From: Anthoceros angustus
Taxonomy: Eukaryota > Streptophyta > Anthocerotopsida > Anthocerotales > Anthocerotaceae
Assembly (NCBI GenBank): GCA_010909165.1
Contig: MU008155.1
Span: 434,001 to 498,000 of the forward strand
Length of the DNA: 64,000 bases
Reading direction: 5' to 3'
A model generated the notes under the pieces. The model was not told the DNA's origin. It saw only the letters and a program-made list of their open reading frames with translations, and searched no databases. This document shows, in pieces, positions 1 through 13,400 of this stretch. Within the stretch, counting starts at the first letter, position 1; the number at the start of each line of letters is the position of its first letter. The position numbers were made by a program, and so were the translations under genes.

Positions 1-1130
1 TCACGCCACCGATTTGTTTCATGAAATGAGCGTCATGTGCCTTATTCACTTGACGCTTTGGGTTGCCGGATCATGCCTAAGGACATTGATGCCTGCCTTG
101 CTTCTTTCCACAAATCCACGATATAATGTTTCAGCAAATACCCTGATTATTCCTACGCCTTTCCTTCCCACAACTCTACGGTGATAGGCCACGCTGGTGT
201 GTGCACGTTGAAGAGAAACACGAGACTCTTTGTAGCAAGCAGCCCCCCTACACTCAGGAATTTCGGGCTCCCATATACTGCGCAGTGCTCGAGGATGACG
301 TGAGTAGCCTGCAATGCCTCCTCTTTGGCAAAGAAGCTCACAGCCTTGTCCACGACAAGACATCATGATCTGGTTGTCAAGGAGAAAGCGGCAACCGACA
401 TTGCGACCGCGGCACCCCTCGTCGACTCCTCGCGGGCAATTGTCATTCGGCCCTGCCGATCGCTGCATGCCATCGCCAACATGCCCATGTAGTCCCGCTG
501 CCCGGTCCACACATCTATGCGGAACCGTCTGTGGGCGGTCCATACACAGTATGCACCAGAGTGTCGCATCCCCACTCCACCCAGCAGCCACCCATCGCCC
601 TTTGCAGGTCTGCGCGCATGCTCCTTTTCGCTGTAGGATGCATGGCGATTCAGCGAGCATCGTGTCCTGCCGTCGCATGGTACACGTGGGCGTCGCGATC
701 GAACCCACCACGTACACACAGTGACCATCGTCACCAAGCACGGCATGACTTGCATCCGCCTCACCCACCATTCTTTGCACTCTTACGAGCGGCCAACTCC
801 ATCGCCTTGCATCCCTTCTCCTTCCGTGTTGGACCCGCCCAACCCACCAATCCGCGTGTGCCGAGGCTCCTTGTTCTTCGCAGCCTCCGCAATTCAAATG
901 TGTCCATGTCTGAAATAGATACCCTCGGTGCATGTCGCAACCACCCGTCCACAATGCTGCATTGCCCACCTCTCATGGAGCATCCTCCACTTGGCATGGT
1001 TCCATCCGTGCACGCACCAAAACCACCCCACGAGTCCAAGCCCGCAGCCCTTGTCTCCTATCGCCCTCGAGACATGCGCCACCATGTCCCGGTCCATCCG
1101 CTATGCGAGCGTGCGAATGTCGTCCGGCAA
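1..1130. other. GC-rich sequence without a recognisable gene
   Basis: Frames of up to about 300 codons are open on both strands, but they overlap one another and match no family I recognise. Open frames of this length are expected by chance in GC-rich DNA. No RNA gene or clear mobile-element terminus is visible. The stretch leads into the tandem repeat that starts near 1,130. Confidence 0.5.
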
Positions 1131-2560
1131 GCGCTCGCGAACACCGGCATGGACGGCGATGATGTCGGCGTCCTCTACCCGGTCGCGCGCTGCGAACGCC
1201 CCTGCCCCGCCATCGTCCGCTCGTGTCCCTCGTTCGTTCATAGCGGATCCGCGCTGCTGTGGCCCCATCCCCACAAAACAACCGCGCATCGAGCCACCGC
1301 CGCCTTCTTCGTTCCATGCTCAATGATGTTCCCCACCCCTCCTTTCCTTAGCCTTTGCCCGCGACCCCAACCCCAACCCCAATTCACGCCCGCTCTCACG
1401 GGTCTTGCATCGACCGACCGCGATTGAAGTTCTAATGTCCCTTCACCCATGTGGTTTCGCCGACTTCGCGCCCTCGGCGTCGTCGGAAGCGGTGGTCTTG
1501 CTCTGCCCGATGACCCGCCATGGCTCCACGATTTCCACAACTCGACCGTCGGGGAGAATGGAGTGTCCTCCAACGGCGGCATGGACGGCGATGATGTCGA
1601 CGTCCTCTACCCCGTCGCCACCGCGAACGCTGCCGCCGCCATCGCCGCCCACGCCCGTGTCCTCGCTCCGCCCAACGGATCCGCGCGCCTGCAGGTGGCC
1701 CCATCCCCACAAAACAACCGCATCGAGCCACCGCCGCCTTCTTCGTTCCATGCTCAATGATGTTCCCCCCCCTCCTTTCCTTAGCCTTTGCCCGCGACCC
1801 CAACCCCAACCCCAATTCACGCCCGCTCTCACGGGTCTTGCATCGACCGGACCGCGATTGAAGTTCTAATGTCCCTTCACCCAGTGGTTTCGCCGACTTC
1901 GCGCCCTCGGCGTCGTCGGAAGCGGTGGTCTTGCTCTGCCCGATGACCCGCCATGGCTCCACGATTTCCACAACTCGACCGTCGGGGAGAATGGAGTGTC
2001 CTCCAACGGCGGCATGGACGGATGATGTCGACGCCTTCCCTCGTTGCCACCGCGAACGCGCGCTCGCCGCCATCGCCGCCCACGCCCGTGTCCTCGCTCG
2101 CTCGCCCAACGGATCCGCCGCTACCGCCTGTGGCCCCATCCCGCAAAAACAACCGCATCGAGCCACCGCCGCCTTCTTCGCTCCATGCTCAATGACCTCC
2201 CCCTCCTTTCCTTAGCCTTTGCGCGACCCCAACCCCAACCCCAACCCCAGCTCACCCGCTCGTGTCTTGCACATGGACCCGACCGCGATTGTTCTAATGT
2301 CCCTTCACCCATGTGGTTTCGCCGACTCCGTCGCGCCCTCCGGCGTCGTCGGAAACGGTGGTCTTGCTCTGCCCGATGACCCGGCCATGGCTCCACGATT
2401 TCCACAACTCGGACTGTCGCAGGAGAATGGAGTGTCCCTCCAACGGCGGCGCGCATGGACTCTTCCCCTTCCGCTTGAAATTGAATAAGGCGGGCATCGC
2501 GATTTTTCGGAGGCACCCGCAGAGGCGCGATGTCATTGCTCCTCCTGCCACACTTTAAGA
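1130..2560. repeat. Tandem GC-rich repeat, unit about 0.43 kb, 3-4 degenerate copies
   Basis: The start phrase GTTCTAATGTCCCTTCACCC recurs near 1,430 and 1,866, and in variant form near 2,290. Each time it is followed by the same order of blocks: a GTGGTTTCGCCGAC segment, a CTCTGCCCGATGACCC segment, GGCGGCATGGACGG, a CGCCGCCCACGCCC stretch and a run of CCCCAACCCC. A partial copy precedes at about 1,130-1,430. Copies differ by small indels that shift every frame, so the open frames here are not maintained. I read it as decayed repetitive DNA. A short frame on the minus strand is shared by copies, but I do not recognise it. Confidence 0.75.
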
Positions 2561-3180
2561 TTCCTGCACGCGCCGCCACGTTGTCCTTCTCGACCGCAGC
2601 GGGTGCATTAATTCGCCCCTCCTTTTGTGTGCACAAGCTACCTCCTTCGCCCCACATACTCACAAGCGAACACACCAATGAACACGCAACTTGCACTCAT
2701 CAATAATTACCAATGGGATGGCATTTCGAAACATGTAGTCCACAATCCCAATCGAACATCACACATCACACAACGACTTGGCCACCTCTCTACAACGGCT
2801 CGGCAATCTACGCTAGGCCATGCCATAAACCGTGTTGTGAGAAATGGCGGCCAAGACACCTCGCACATAGTGTCCTCGAGTCATACAATGGAAGGAGCAA
2901 TGTCCCGCACGTCATGGCTGTGGGGAGCGCCTCCGTCATCAATGGTACTTCAAACACCACAATTGGCGCCCCTCACCAAAGAACACGCGTCCGTAATGAA
3001 GGTGTATACCGCCTCGTCGCAAAGACAACCACGACCGTCGCGCGAACATGGTCTCAGCTCGGTGCATGCCTCAAAGGTCGCCCTGCTCGAAGTTATCTGC
3101 TGTACATCCTTGAGCACCGGAGAAAAAGAAACTGACCACCTCCAAAGATAACGTGTTCACAATGGGCATCACCGCCGAAA
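2560..3180. other. Intergenic sequence, nothing recognised
   Basis: This is mixed-composition sequence with overlapping open frames of 140-174 codons on the plus strand (about 2,627-3,151). Neither frame resembles a known protein and each overlaps the other, so I call no gene. Confidence 0.4.
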
Positions 3181-3183
3181 GGC

Positions 3184-3395
3184 CCAAGCTGCACCACAAG
3201 TCCGAACCCGTCCCCACAAGCCCCCAACATGCAAGCACTTTTAAACAAGACCTCCTCGGTTAGCCTCTCGGACCATGCTCACCTCCATGCCAAGCTGCAC
3301 CACAAGTCCGAACCCGTCCCCACAAGCCCCCAACATGCAAGCACTTTTAAACAAGACCTCCTGCTAGCCTCTCGGACCATGCTCACCTCCATGTC
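3184..3395. repeat. Direct tandem duplication, period 106 bp
   Basis: The phrase CCAAGCTGCACCACAAGTCC starts at 3,184 and again at 3,290. Both copies run through the same sequence to the phrase CTCGGACCATGCTCACCTCC with only one small indel near the middle. The near identity points to a recent duplication. Confidence 0.85.
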
Positions 3396-3491
3396 GGTCC
3401 CGACGGCGCAAAATGTCGAAAAACTCCGGATCCCCAGTGATGAGGGCAACGGCCTCCTTGATGGCCGCATGCCGGGTCCGCACTTGCCCAT

Positions 3492-5435
3492 GAGGCCTTC
3501 TTCAAGATAGACAACACACCCATCACCTCCGGTAGCACGCTTTCATGTCCGCCTTGAAGGCCTTCCTCAAGAACGATGAGCCGGCGCATCTTGCCACACC
3601 TTGACGCCGTCCATCCGCCGCCAAGGGCGTGTGCAATTGTGGCCACCCATGGGGCATGACACTTGCACGCCGCCAGACACCATGTACACGAGGTAGCCAA
3701 AGAACCGAGCCTCGTGAGTCGAGGCTGCGTGTTAGAATGAAAGGCTGCAGGCTATGATGAACACTCCACACACACGCGACTCACCACACATCGCTCATCC
3801 GAGATGGACTTCCCTTTTGATGTGGTGCGTGTCCCCGAGCCCCGGGTTGTCCTCGCCTCAAACACGCAGTTCATGAACATGGGATTACGCGGTGCCGCCA
3901 TGCCGATGCGCCGCGAGTCGGCCTCACAACCGCCTCCGCCTGCAACTACCCCCATGCCGGGTTGCGATCGGACATGGAACTGGGAACACTTCCCATCACA
4001 ATGTTGCTTGAAGAGGTCGACAGGGCCCGCTGCCACCCCCACCACACCCGCAAAACATCGGAAAGTGGCCATGGCGCCAGAGCGCCGGGCACTTCAATTC
4101 TTGAATGGCAATAGGCGCAGGAGGTCCTACCTTCAGACAATCCGCCTCTTAGCGGCGCCGCCTCTGCGGATGGGCTCCAGAGTGGTATTTGTGAGGGCGA
4201 ACCGGGCGATAGCGGAGTTGGCGGCATCGGGCCTCTTGCGCCACTTCCGTAAACCGCCGACGCCTCCCTCACAAATCGTTACACGCCGCCGTATGACGCT
4301 CTCTTCCATTCCTGGATCGCCGTGCGCAGCAACCTCCTCATCAACAGAGTGGCGGAGGTTGGTTGTGGCCCATGTCTCCGAAGTCCGGGCTCTATGGCCC
4401 CGAGATCGAGGGCCGGGTCTACGCCTTCCAGCTTCAAGAGCCGCGCGGGCGGCGCGATCGATGAAGCCTTCTTCAAGATAGACAACACACCCATCACCTC
4501 CGGTAGCACGCTTTCATGTCCGCCTTGAAGGCCTTCCTCAAGAACGATGAGCCCCGGCGCATCTTGCCACACCTTCACGCCGTCCATCCGGCCGCCAAGG
4601 GCGTGTGCAATTGTGGCCACGTCATGGGGCATGACACTTGCACGGCCGACCATGTACACGAGGTAGCCAAAGAACCGAGCCTCGTGAGTCGAGGCTGCGT
4701 GTTAGAATGAAAGGCTGCAGTTATGATGAACACTCCACACACACGCGACTCACCACACATCGCTCATCCGCGAGATGGACTTCCCTTTTGATGTGGTGCG
4801 TGTCCCCGAGCCCCGGGTTGTCCTCGCCTCAAACACGCAGTTCATGAACATGGGATTACGCTGCCGCCATGCTCGCCGATGCGCGGGCGAGTCGGCCCCT
4901 CGCCAACCGCCTCCGCCTGCAACTACCCCCATGCCGGGTTGCGATCGGACATGGAACCGTGGAGATTCCCCATCACAATGTTGCTTGAAGAGGTCGACAG
5001 GTTCGGCTGGCCGCCACCTCACCACACCAAACATCGTGAAAGTGGCCATGGCGCCAGAGGCGTACACTTCAACCGAATGGCAATAGGCGCAGGAGGTCCT
5101 ACCTTCAAGACAATCCGCCTCTTACAGGCGATCTGCTGTGGATGGGCTCCAGAGTGGTATTTGTGAGGGCGAACCGCGATAGCGGAGTTGGCGGCATCGT
5201 GGGCCTCTTGCGCCACTTCCGTAAACCGCTCGACGTCTCCCTCACAAATCGTTACGCTCGCGCCGCGGGCGCTCTTCCATTCTCGGTGATCGCGGCAGCG
5301 CAGAACCCTCCTCATCAGCAGTGGCGGAGGTTGGTTGTGGCCCATGTCTCCGAAGTCCTCGTGCTCTATGGCCCCGAGATCGAGGGCCGGTCCACGCCTT
5401 CCAGCTTCAAGAGCTCGGCGGTGCGATCGGCCGAT
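3492..5435. repeat. Two tandem copies of a 971-bp unit
   Basis: The phrase CAAGATAGACAACACACCCA begins at 3,503 and again at 4,474, giving a 971-bp period. Copy 1 (about 3,492-4,461) and copy 2 (about 4,462-5,435) keep the same block order throughout and differ by scattered small indels. On the minus strand some frames are shared, for example one covering 4,279-4,659 and its relative in copy 1. Indels break them, so they look like remnants of a longer reading frame. I do not recognise the protein. Confidence 0.8.
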
Positions 5436-7510
5436 GAAGCCTTCTCGCCCCGACATCGTAAAGCTCCAACCCCGGACGCCACCACCGCCGCAGAACCCTC
5501 CCGTGTCTATCCGATGTCCCCGCCGCTTCTCCATAATCGAGTGCACCGGTCAACACCGCAGCGGTCCGGATTCCCCATCCTCGCACTCTCGCGCGCGCAG
5601 ATGTCGAAAACATCTTGGCCTCACGCTCGCGCATTCCGCATGGGAGATGGTGGCGGCTTTCTTCGCAGCCTCCGGGAGGACGGAAGCAGATCGCCATGCC
5701 GCAACCACCGCCGTATGTTTCAAGAATCGACGCCGATGGCGGATGGTCGCAGCGCTGCTCCACCGCCGCCGGATGCTCCAGGGCGATCGTCCATCAAGAC
5801 CGAGGGCGCCATGTCCTTTCATCTGCGGAATCGCCAATGACTACGAAGGCCCCACTGCTGCGTAATCGTGTGCTCGAGGCGCGCGACGCCCGAAGCCACT
5901 TGGTCAAGTCGGATCTCGGTCCGGCCGGAGATCGAGTCTGTCCGTCCACCACTTGTGTGCACGTCATCTCTCCGAAATCCGCTTCCCGCGACGCTCCTTC
6001 CTCCTCTTCCAAGACCGCTTTTAGTTGCCATGAACGGGCGCTATCGGGATCCCGGACATACAAAAGCGCACTTGCAAAACGTTAGCGCCTGTGATGCGCG
6101 GCGAAGCAGAGGCGGGTCATCTGTGAGGATCGCACCGGCGAATCGCTGGTTGCACCTTCCGTTGCGCTCGAAGCAACCAGGCCCAAATTGCGGGAAGGCG
6201 GAAGAGGCGCCACCCGTCCACGAGCGGGCACAGCCCCGTCAAACTGAACCGTCATACCTCGCTCCCACGGGCATGGCGGCGTGCGTGCAACTCCACCATG
6301 CGATGCTGCGGCAATCCTCGACAAAGCGCCTCCCCATCCGCCTCGGTCCTAAGTGGATGGCCTCGTAAATGCGATTCGCGAACCGTAATAGAGAGCTTCT
6401 TCATGTGCACCCGCCCGCGACCGCCAGACGCCCGCCTTCGCCGTCTCTGGGAACCATAATCGGGTGATTGCGCGTTGTGTGAGGGGATGTTTCCCATTGC
6501 CGCACGCACTGCTGCGTTCCGGCCGTGAGGGAACGTGCACCCCACCCTCACTCTCCCCGGAAGGTACCGCCCGGCCGCCGCGCCTGATCGTCGCCGATCC
6601 GCAATGCACACTGCCAAGGGTCCGCCGCACGCGTGGTGTCCGCACACACCGGAGGGCCTTGCGGATTGCCTCGCGACCGTGGAATTCTAGCAGCGCAGGA
6701 GGCTTGGAAACGCGATGAGGCCGACCTTGGCGTGGGGATTGGTGGAAGACATTTGCATCCTCGTCGGAGTTCACCCAATCTCCGAGAATGTCGCCACCGC
6801 CATCGTGCATTCACCGGCGACGGCGCTCGGCCTCTCCTCGCTCGCCATGTTTTCACTTGGATTGGTGCGAGTCCACCAAAAAAGATGTGTTTTGGTCACG
6901 GCCTCCGCGATTTCCTAAGGGTGGGAGATGGCGAGGGGCGGCGTGTCCGCGATGGCGAACCACCCCGATGAAGGAAGATACGGAGCGCCCGCCTCCCGCC
7001 TTCACGCCTTCCGCATGACAAGAGCGCAGAGGTTCATTATTTCGTGGAGTCGTGCCCCAAACGCCTCAAACCCCGCTTAGGATTAATAAGAAATGCCCGC
7101 CTTTACCGACGAAACACGACATTCATTACATCGGAAGAGATGGGTACGCGCCGCCGCCTCTCAAAGATGCACCTCGTCGGATGGCCGCATTGTTTAAGGC
7201 GATGGTGGAGATGAGGACATGTTGCTTAAACGCCCTTCTAGAAGACGCGTTGTTTATGTTTGAAGTATTCAGTGCGAGGACCGGACAGAGGCGGACAAGA
7301 ATGCGGCCCGCGACGCTTGGGAAGACGGGTCGCATCTTCAGCAGACAGGGCCATGCTCTGCACCGTGGCGGCGTGAAGTGCGCACCGCTACAAAACATCG
7401 GCGCCGCTCAGGAAGGGGGATTCCGACATGACCAAGGACGGCCGTGTTCGCTCGTAGCAATTTGCGGTTTATGTCAAATCACTTCCTCCATACTACACCA
7501 ACCCAAGCAT
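5436..7510. other. GC-rich sequence without a recognisable gene
   Basis: Overlapping open frames of 80-230 codons occur on both strands, with no conserved motif that I can name. The compositional style matches the repeats to the left, so this may be older diverged repeat material. No terminal repeats were seen. Confidence 0.4.
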
Positions 7511-7639
7511 ATATAGTGAATTTGTCCTGCATTTTAACCCGAATGGATGGCTAATAATGATGGATATTGAGTATGAGGTTTTTGTTCACACATGTCTAGT
7601 AGGAGTTTTGGGCCAAACTATAAGGCCCAAAAAGGATGG

Positions 7640-7900
7640 AACATAATGCATAATGTTCCAATTTTCAAAGGCCAAGGAAGATAGTGGTACATATACAGGA
7701 GGACTTGACAACCTTGGCCTTTGGGATATTTGAAAGGAGGAAACATCATGCATGGTGTGTCCATGCCAAAGGCCAAGGAAGGCAGAGGCATATACTACAA
7801 AGGACATGTCATCCTTGGCATTTGGGATTTGTCACGCAAACATCATGCATGTTGTTTCAACCACCAAAGGCCAAGGAAGTTAGTGCTACATATACTGAGG
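7640..7900. repeat. Three ~100-bp tandem units with an internal inverted repeat
   Basis: AAAGGCCAAGGAAG starts at 7,667, and AAAGGCCAAGG recurs at 7,768 and 7,866, giving a period of 98-101 bp. Between the copies sits the reverse complement CCTTGGCCTTT (about 7,712-7,722), so the first unit can fold into an 11-bp stem with a loop of about 34 nt. Later copies keep a weaker complement. The same CCTTGGC motif recurs through the array to the right. Confidence 0.75.
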
Positions 7901-8099
7901 GTAGGCTTCTTCCCATATGTGTGTGTCAATAGTTGGATGGCATAGATGGATGTAAAAAGGTAAAACATCTTTAGGGTTTAGCGAAGGGACGTTGGCCTGT
8001 AAGAGCATGTGCACATATGCATCTAATCCTGCATATATAGACATAAATATTAGATATGTCTAGTTCCTTGGACTTTGGCCTATAGTAGGATTGACAGGA

Positions 8100-9290
8100 C
8101 ATGCTAGCGTCCTTGAAAGGTCGGTATATAATATATGGATATATATGTAGGAGAAAGTCGAAAACCGATCATGCTGCTGCACAAGATGTGCTCAGGTTTT
8201 TTCTTCCTCTATCCCTTGCAGAAAGCAAATTTTCCATGCATCATCGATAAAAGTTCCTTGGCATATGCCTAAGGATCTTGTCCAATGGACTTGCTTCTTA
8301 TTTTTGTTTCCCTTTTCTATGTATCGCGAAAGGGTTTTCCTTTATATGCATCAATGAAAAGGGTCCTTGCACTTTGGTACAAGTGATGATAATGTCTTCG
8401 CCTTGGAAAAGAGGTATATTATGTTTTTCTATATATGCGGGAAAAACACCGTACACCGCATGATATGTGAGAAGTTGTGCTCTAGTTTTGCCTTCTTCTA
8501 TCCTTCGTCGATGGAAGTTTCATGCATCATGAACAAAGTTCCTTGGGGCATGGGAATGAACTTTGTCCATGATGCAAAACCGATATTGTTTTTGCCTTTT
8601 CGAAGGGCTTGAGGAAAATGGTCCTTGGCCTTTGGTAGAAGTGAATGGTAATGTCTTCATCTTAGAACTAAGGTATATTATGTATGTCTATATATGCAAG
8701 AATAACACCGTTAACGTGCATGATAGGATAGAAGTTGTGTTGTGGGTTTTTGCCTTTTGTGCTTCGCATTTTTTCCATGCATCCCACAGAGTTCCTTGGC
8801 CTATGGCGAACTGCTTCGTGCATTGAAAAGTTCCTTTCCATATGTTACCTTTTGTATGCTTCGTGCATCTTTCCGACATGTGGGAAAAGGCTCCTTGGCC
8901 TTTGGCACATGTGACAATGAATGTATTCGTCGTTGAACCGAGGTATATCATGTATGTTCATATATGCGGGAATAACAACGTAAACCCGCATGACATGGGC
9001 GAAGTTTTGTTTTGGTTTTGTCCTTGTAATCTTCGCTGTGGCAATTCTTTGAATGCATCCAAAAGTTGTTGGCCCATGGGGATTGATTTTTCCCACGATG
9101 CGAAATTTTCCTTGTGTTTTTCCGTCGTATGCTTGGCCTATGTGTATGCTTGGCCAATGGAATTGTCTCTACATGCATCATCGAAAAGGGTCCTTGGCCT
9201 ATGGTACAAGTCATTGTTCATGACCGGTCTTTGAAATAGTTATATCATACATGGCTATATATGTAGGAATAACGTGGAAAACAACATGGT
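8100..9290. repeat. AT-richer tandem array, unit about 260-300 bp, five degenerate copies
   Basis: The phrase TATATATGYRRGARWAA recurs near 8,146, 8,432, 8,690, 8,960 and 9,258. Each is preceded by CCTTGGCCTTTGG-like sequence and followed by a CATGCATC segment. The copies have diverged by substitutions and small indels. No continuous frame spans the array. The AT-rich, CCTTGG-containing character contrasts sharply with the GC-rich DNA on both sides. Confidence 0.75.
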
Positions 9291-9299
9291 GCTTGCGGG

Positions 9300-10440
9300 T
9301 TGGCATACGTTTTCCTCCGCATCGCGGCGTAAAACATTGGCCACATGGCGGATGACGCATGATGCATGCCAATACGCTTGTCGGCATGACCGCACTTGGG
9401 TCATCTCAAGGTTGTGGAGTCCGAGGCACAAACGCCAAGGAACGGCAGCGGCAAACTCGCCCCCGCGATCCACAACGGGGTGAACGTTGGGAAGCCCCGA
9501 ACTTGCCGTGATGGGCGAACGAATCGGCCATAACGAGGGAAAGAGCAGCAGAAGCGCCGGAAGAATGGCGAGGGGCGGAGGCAATGGAAGCGCGGACGAT
9601 CGCATAGAACGGGTGGCACCGCGCCACCCCGGTGTTGTAAGGCGATTGGTGGAGGTGATATTGCGTGCGATGGACACCTCCCGCTTTTCCGTACACGGGT
9701 GTAGGGTGAACCGCAGTGACGCAACACCGCAAGTGTGATGGATGGAGAGGAAGGAGCGAGGCTGTGGTGCGCGCCTCTCATGGCGGCGATGGCAATCGCT
9801 TTTCCGCATGCGCACCTCCTTGGAATGGAAGCGAGGAGTTTGCATCGCGAGTGGCTAGTGGAAACGCCAAGAGAGCGGAATGTCAAGGTAAAACATACAG
9901 AATTTTAACGATCACAACACACGGCAGAGCGAAGGACGGTTGTCGCCCAGGCCGGTGATGCCAAGGAGGTGAAGCGGGACAAAGGGAAGCAATCGGAGAC
10001 GGGTGGTGGCCCAAGCGGGATGGCCGGAGCGGAAGGCGGTCGTGGAGGCGGGGTGTCCATGGATGGCGGGCGACGCTGGCACTCGGTATGAGAGAGGCGA
10101 CGGATGAGGAAGGGTCTACGAGGAGCTACGCTTTTGCCGCCGCTGCTATGCATAAGCTATGGCGGTGCCATGCAATTGTGGCATTGGTAGTAATAGTGGC
10201 GTGGCACTGCTACCGTGTTTGCGTGGACCGAGACGGGTGACCCGGAAAAAGTATGTTTATGTAATTGATGAGAGAACCCGAATATTGAGTTTAAAGTGAA
10301 CATTTTGGCGCCCAAGACACGACCGCGAATGTCGTGGGAAGAGGAAAGGAGTTGGCGGTTACGCCTACAAACGAAATGTAGGCCAAAGGGGTTGACTGAA
10401 GGGGCCGGGGACGTCCGTGTCATGGTTGCCAAAGGAGTTC
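9300..10440. other. GC-rich sequence without a recognisable gene
   Basis: Minus-strand frames of 80-196 codons (9,255-9,845, 9,401-9,886) overlap each other in different frames and match nothing I know. There is no splice-compatible gene model and no element terminus. Confidence 0.4.
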
Positions 10441-13400
10441 CGCGGTTGAACAGGCGGTGGACAAATGGAGTCCATGACGCAGCAGTGGCGTACACGCCAC
10501 GAGAACTGCAACTCCCATTCCGTGAAGTGCATGCCGCTTTGAGGAGGCGAACATGGGCTCAGCTGCCCCTGCAAAGTGCGCAACGGGAGGCCGTGGCCAC
10601 CGTGAACACCTCAGCCACCGAAGTGCGCCATTTGCAATATTGGGAGCGCATAAGGCGGGAAGGGTGGAGGGAGGAAGGGTGGAGGCGGGAAGGCGCACTG
10701 GGAAGACGGATGGAGGACAAGGCATGGCGGTAGTGGCGGGAGCGGGAGGCGGAGGCGACGCGACGCGGGAGGGTGGAGGAGACACGCCGCCGTGGCGCCG
10801 CGGCGGGCGGGCGACGGGAGGAAGAGCGCCATGGCGGAGGGGTACCGCCGCCATGGCGGCGGGCGGCGGCGCGGGCGGCGGCAGAGGGAGGCGGAGGGAC
10901 ACTGCGCCCCTCCCCCTGGCGGCGGCGAGGCGCCATGGCGGGCGAAGGCGCCATGCCATGCGGCGGTGGCGCTGCAGCGGCGCGGCGGCCCGGCGAGAGG
11001 AGGCGGGAGGGACACCCGTCCCTCCCCAGCGGGCGGCGGCATGGAAGGGGGCGCAAGGGATGCCCTCCGCCTGGGGTGGAGGAGGCGGGAAGGGCGGCGC
11101 ACCGCAGGCGGGTGGAGGCGGGAGGGCACCTGCCTCCCCATGGCGGAGGCGGAGGCGAGGCGGGGAGGAGGCGAAGGAAGGCGGGGAGGAGGAGGGCACG
11201 GTGGCCTCCCGTGGCGGCGGGCGGGGGCGGCGAGGCGGGGGAGGGCACCTGCCGCACAGAGGCAGAAAGAGGGGAGGCGGAGGAGGGCACCTTGCCTCCC
11301 CATGGCGGGCGACGGGAGGAAGGGCGGGCAAGAAGGGGAGGAGGAGGGGGAGGGCACCTGCCTCCCCATGGCGGCCGCCGCCCAAGGCGGGCGCAGCAGG
11401 AGGAGGAGGAGGGCACTGCCTCCCCATGGCGGCGGCATCTCGGCGTCGGCGGAGGAGGCGGCGCACCAGCCGAGGAGGAGCGGGAGGGCACCTTCCCTCC
11501 CCGCCGACGGCATCAGGTGAACGGAGCAATGGAGGAGGAGGAGGGCACCTTCCCCGAGTGATCCCCATCGGCGGGAAGGGCGGCAGCAGTGCGGAAGGGG
11601 AGGGCACGGTGCCCTTCCCCGCCGACGCAGATCGCCACGGTGCAAAGGGAGGACCCTCCCCATGGCGACCGGAACGCCATGGGGGGGGCGGGAGCAGGGG
11701 AGGCACCTTCCTCTCCCATCACGACGGCCTCCATTCGCAGCCGAGGAGGGAGGTTGCCTCCCCGCAGAGGGGGAGGCGGAGGCGAGAGGAGGCGGGAGGG
11801 ACACCCGTCCCTCCCCAGCGGGCGGCGGCATGGAAGGGCGGTGCGGTGGAGGCGGTCCCTCCGCCCTTGGGGTGGAGGCGAAGGAAGGGCGGGCGGGCGG
11901 GTGGAGGGCACCTCCCCATGGCGGCAGCAGCGGGCGGCTGCCGACAGGCGGGAGGAGGAGGAGGCACGTGGCCTCCCGTGGGCATCGCCCGGAGGCGCCG
12001 CAGCGGGCGGCGGGCGGGGGCACCTGCGCGGCAGGCGGCGGGGGCGGCGAGGCGGGGGCACCTTGCCTCTCCCCATGCAGCAGCGTCGCCCGGCAGCAGT
12101 GGCGCGGCAGAGGAGGAGGAGGAGGGCACCTGCCTCCCCATGGCGGCAGCCAGCGAGGCGGCCAGAGGAGGAGGAGGGCACCTGCCTCCCCATGGCGGCA
12201 GCATCTCCGGCGGAGGAGGAGGAGGCGAGCACAAGGGGAGGAGGAGGAGGCACCTTCCCTCCCCATGGCCGCGCCCGGCGGCGGCGGCAGGCGGCGGCGG
12301 GCGGCGGGAGGAGGAGGAGGGCACCTTCCCTCCCCATGGCGGCAGCATCCCCATCGGCGGGAAGGCGCGCGCGGCGGCGGGCGGAAGGGGAGGCACGGTG
12401 CCCTTCCCCGCCAGCATCGCCACAGTGCGAGGAGGAGGCACCTCCCCATGGCGGCAGAACGCCAGCGAGGGGGCGCATCAGCGGGCGGGGCGAGGCACCT
12501 TCCCTCTCTCCCATCACAGCAGCCTCAGGAGGAGGTTGCCTCCCGGCGGTGGCGGTGCGGGCGAGGAGGAAGCCAACCCGCGGTGGAGGACGCCGACGAG
12601 GCCGAGGGGGTGGACAAATGGAGTCCATGACGAGGCGGTGGCGGCACGCGCCACGAGAACTGCAACTCCCATTCCGTGAAGTGCATGCAAGCCCGGTTTG
12701 AGGAGGCGAACATGGGGCGGCCCGGCAGAGGAGGAGCGGGAGGCCGTGGCCGTCACCTCGCGCCGGCAGTGCATTTGCAATATTGGGAGCGTACAAGGCG
12801 GGAAGGCGGGTGGAGGTGAAGGCTCAGCGCGTTGTGGGGAAGACGGATGGAGGACAAGGGCATGGCGGTAGTGGCGGGAGCGGGGAGGCGGAGGCGGCGG
12901 CGCGGGCGGGAGGTGGAGGAGACTGTCCCGTGGCGGCTGGCGATGCGCGGCGGCGAGGAGAGCGCCATGGCGGAGATGCCGCCGCCATGGCGGCGTGGCG
13001 CGGCGGCAGCGAGGAGGCGGGAGGGACACAGTCCTCCCCTTGGCGGCGGCATGGAAGGGGGCGCAAGGGTGGAGGGGCCCCTCCGCCCTTGGGGTGGAGG
13101 AGGCGAAGGAAGGCTGCGGAGGCGGTGGAGGGCACGGTGGCCTCCCGCCACACATCGGCAGCGGCGGGCGGCGGCAGCAGCGGGAGGAGGGGAGGGCACG
13201 GTGGCCTCCCGTGCAAGCATCGCCCGGAGGCGCCGCGAGGCGGCGGAGGAGGGCACTGCAGCGCGGCGGCGGAGGAGGCGGCGGGCGGGGGCACCTTGCC
13301 CTCCCCATGGCGGCGATCGCCGCCGAGACCGAGGCCGAGGGGGTGGAGGAGGAGGGCACCTGCCTCCCCATGGCGGAGGCGCCATGGCGGCGGCAGCAGC

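Noticed and set aside
10553-12679. 708-codon open frame on the plus strand, with 612- and 428-codon frames antisense to it
   Set aside because: The sequence is a very GC-rich repeat with few possible stop codons. Several frames on both strands are open at once, the peptides are low-complexity Gly/Arg/Ala or Pro/Ser/Leu, and no start, domain or splice model favours one.
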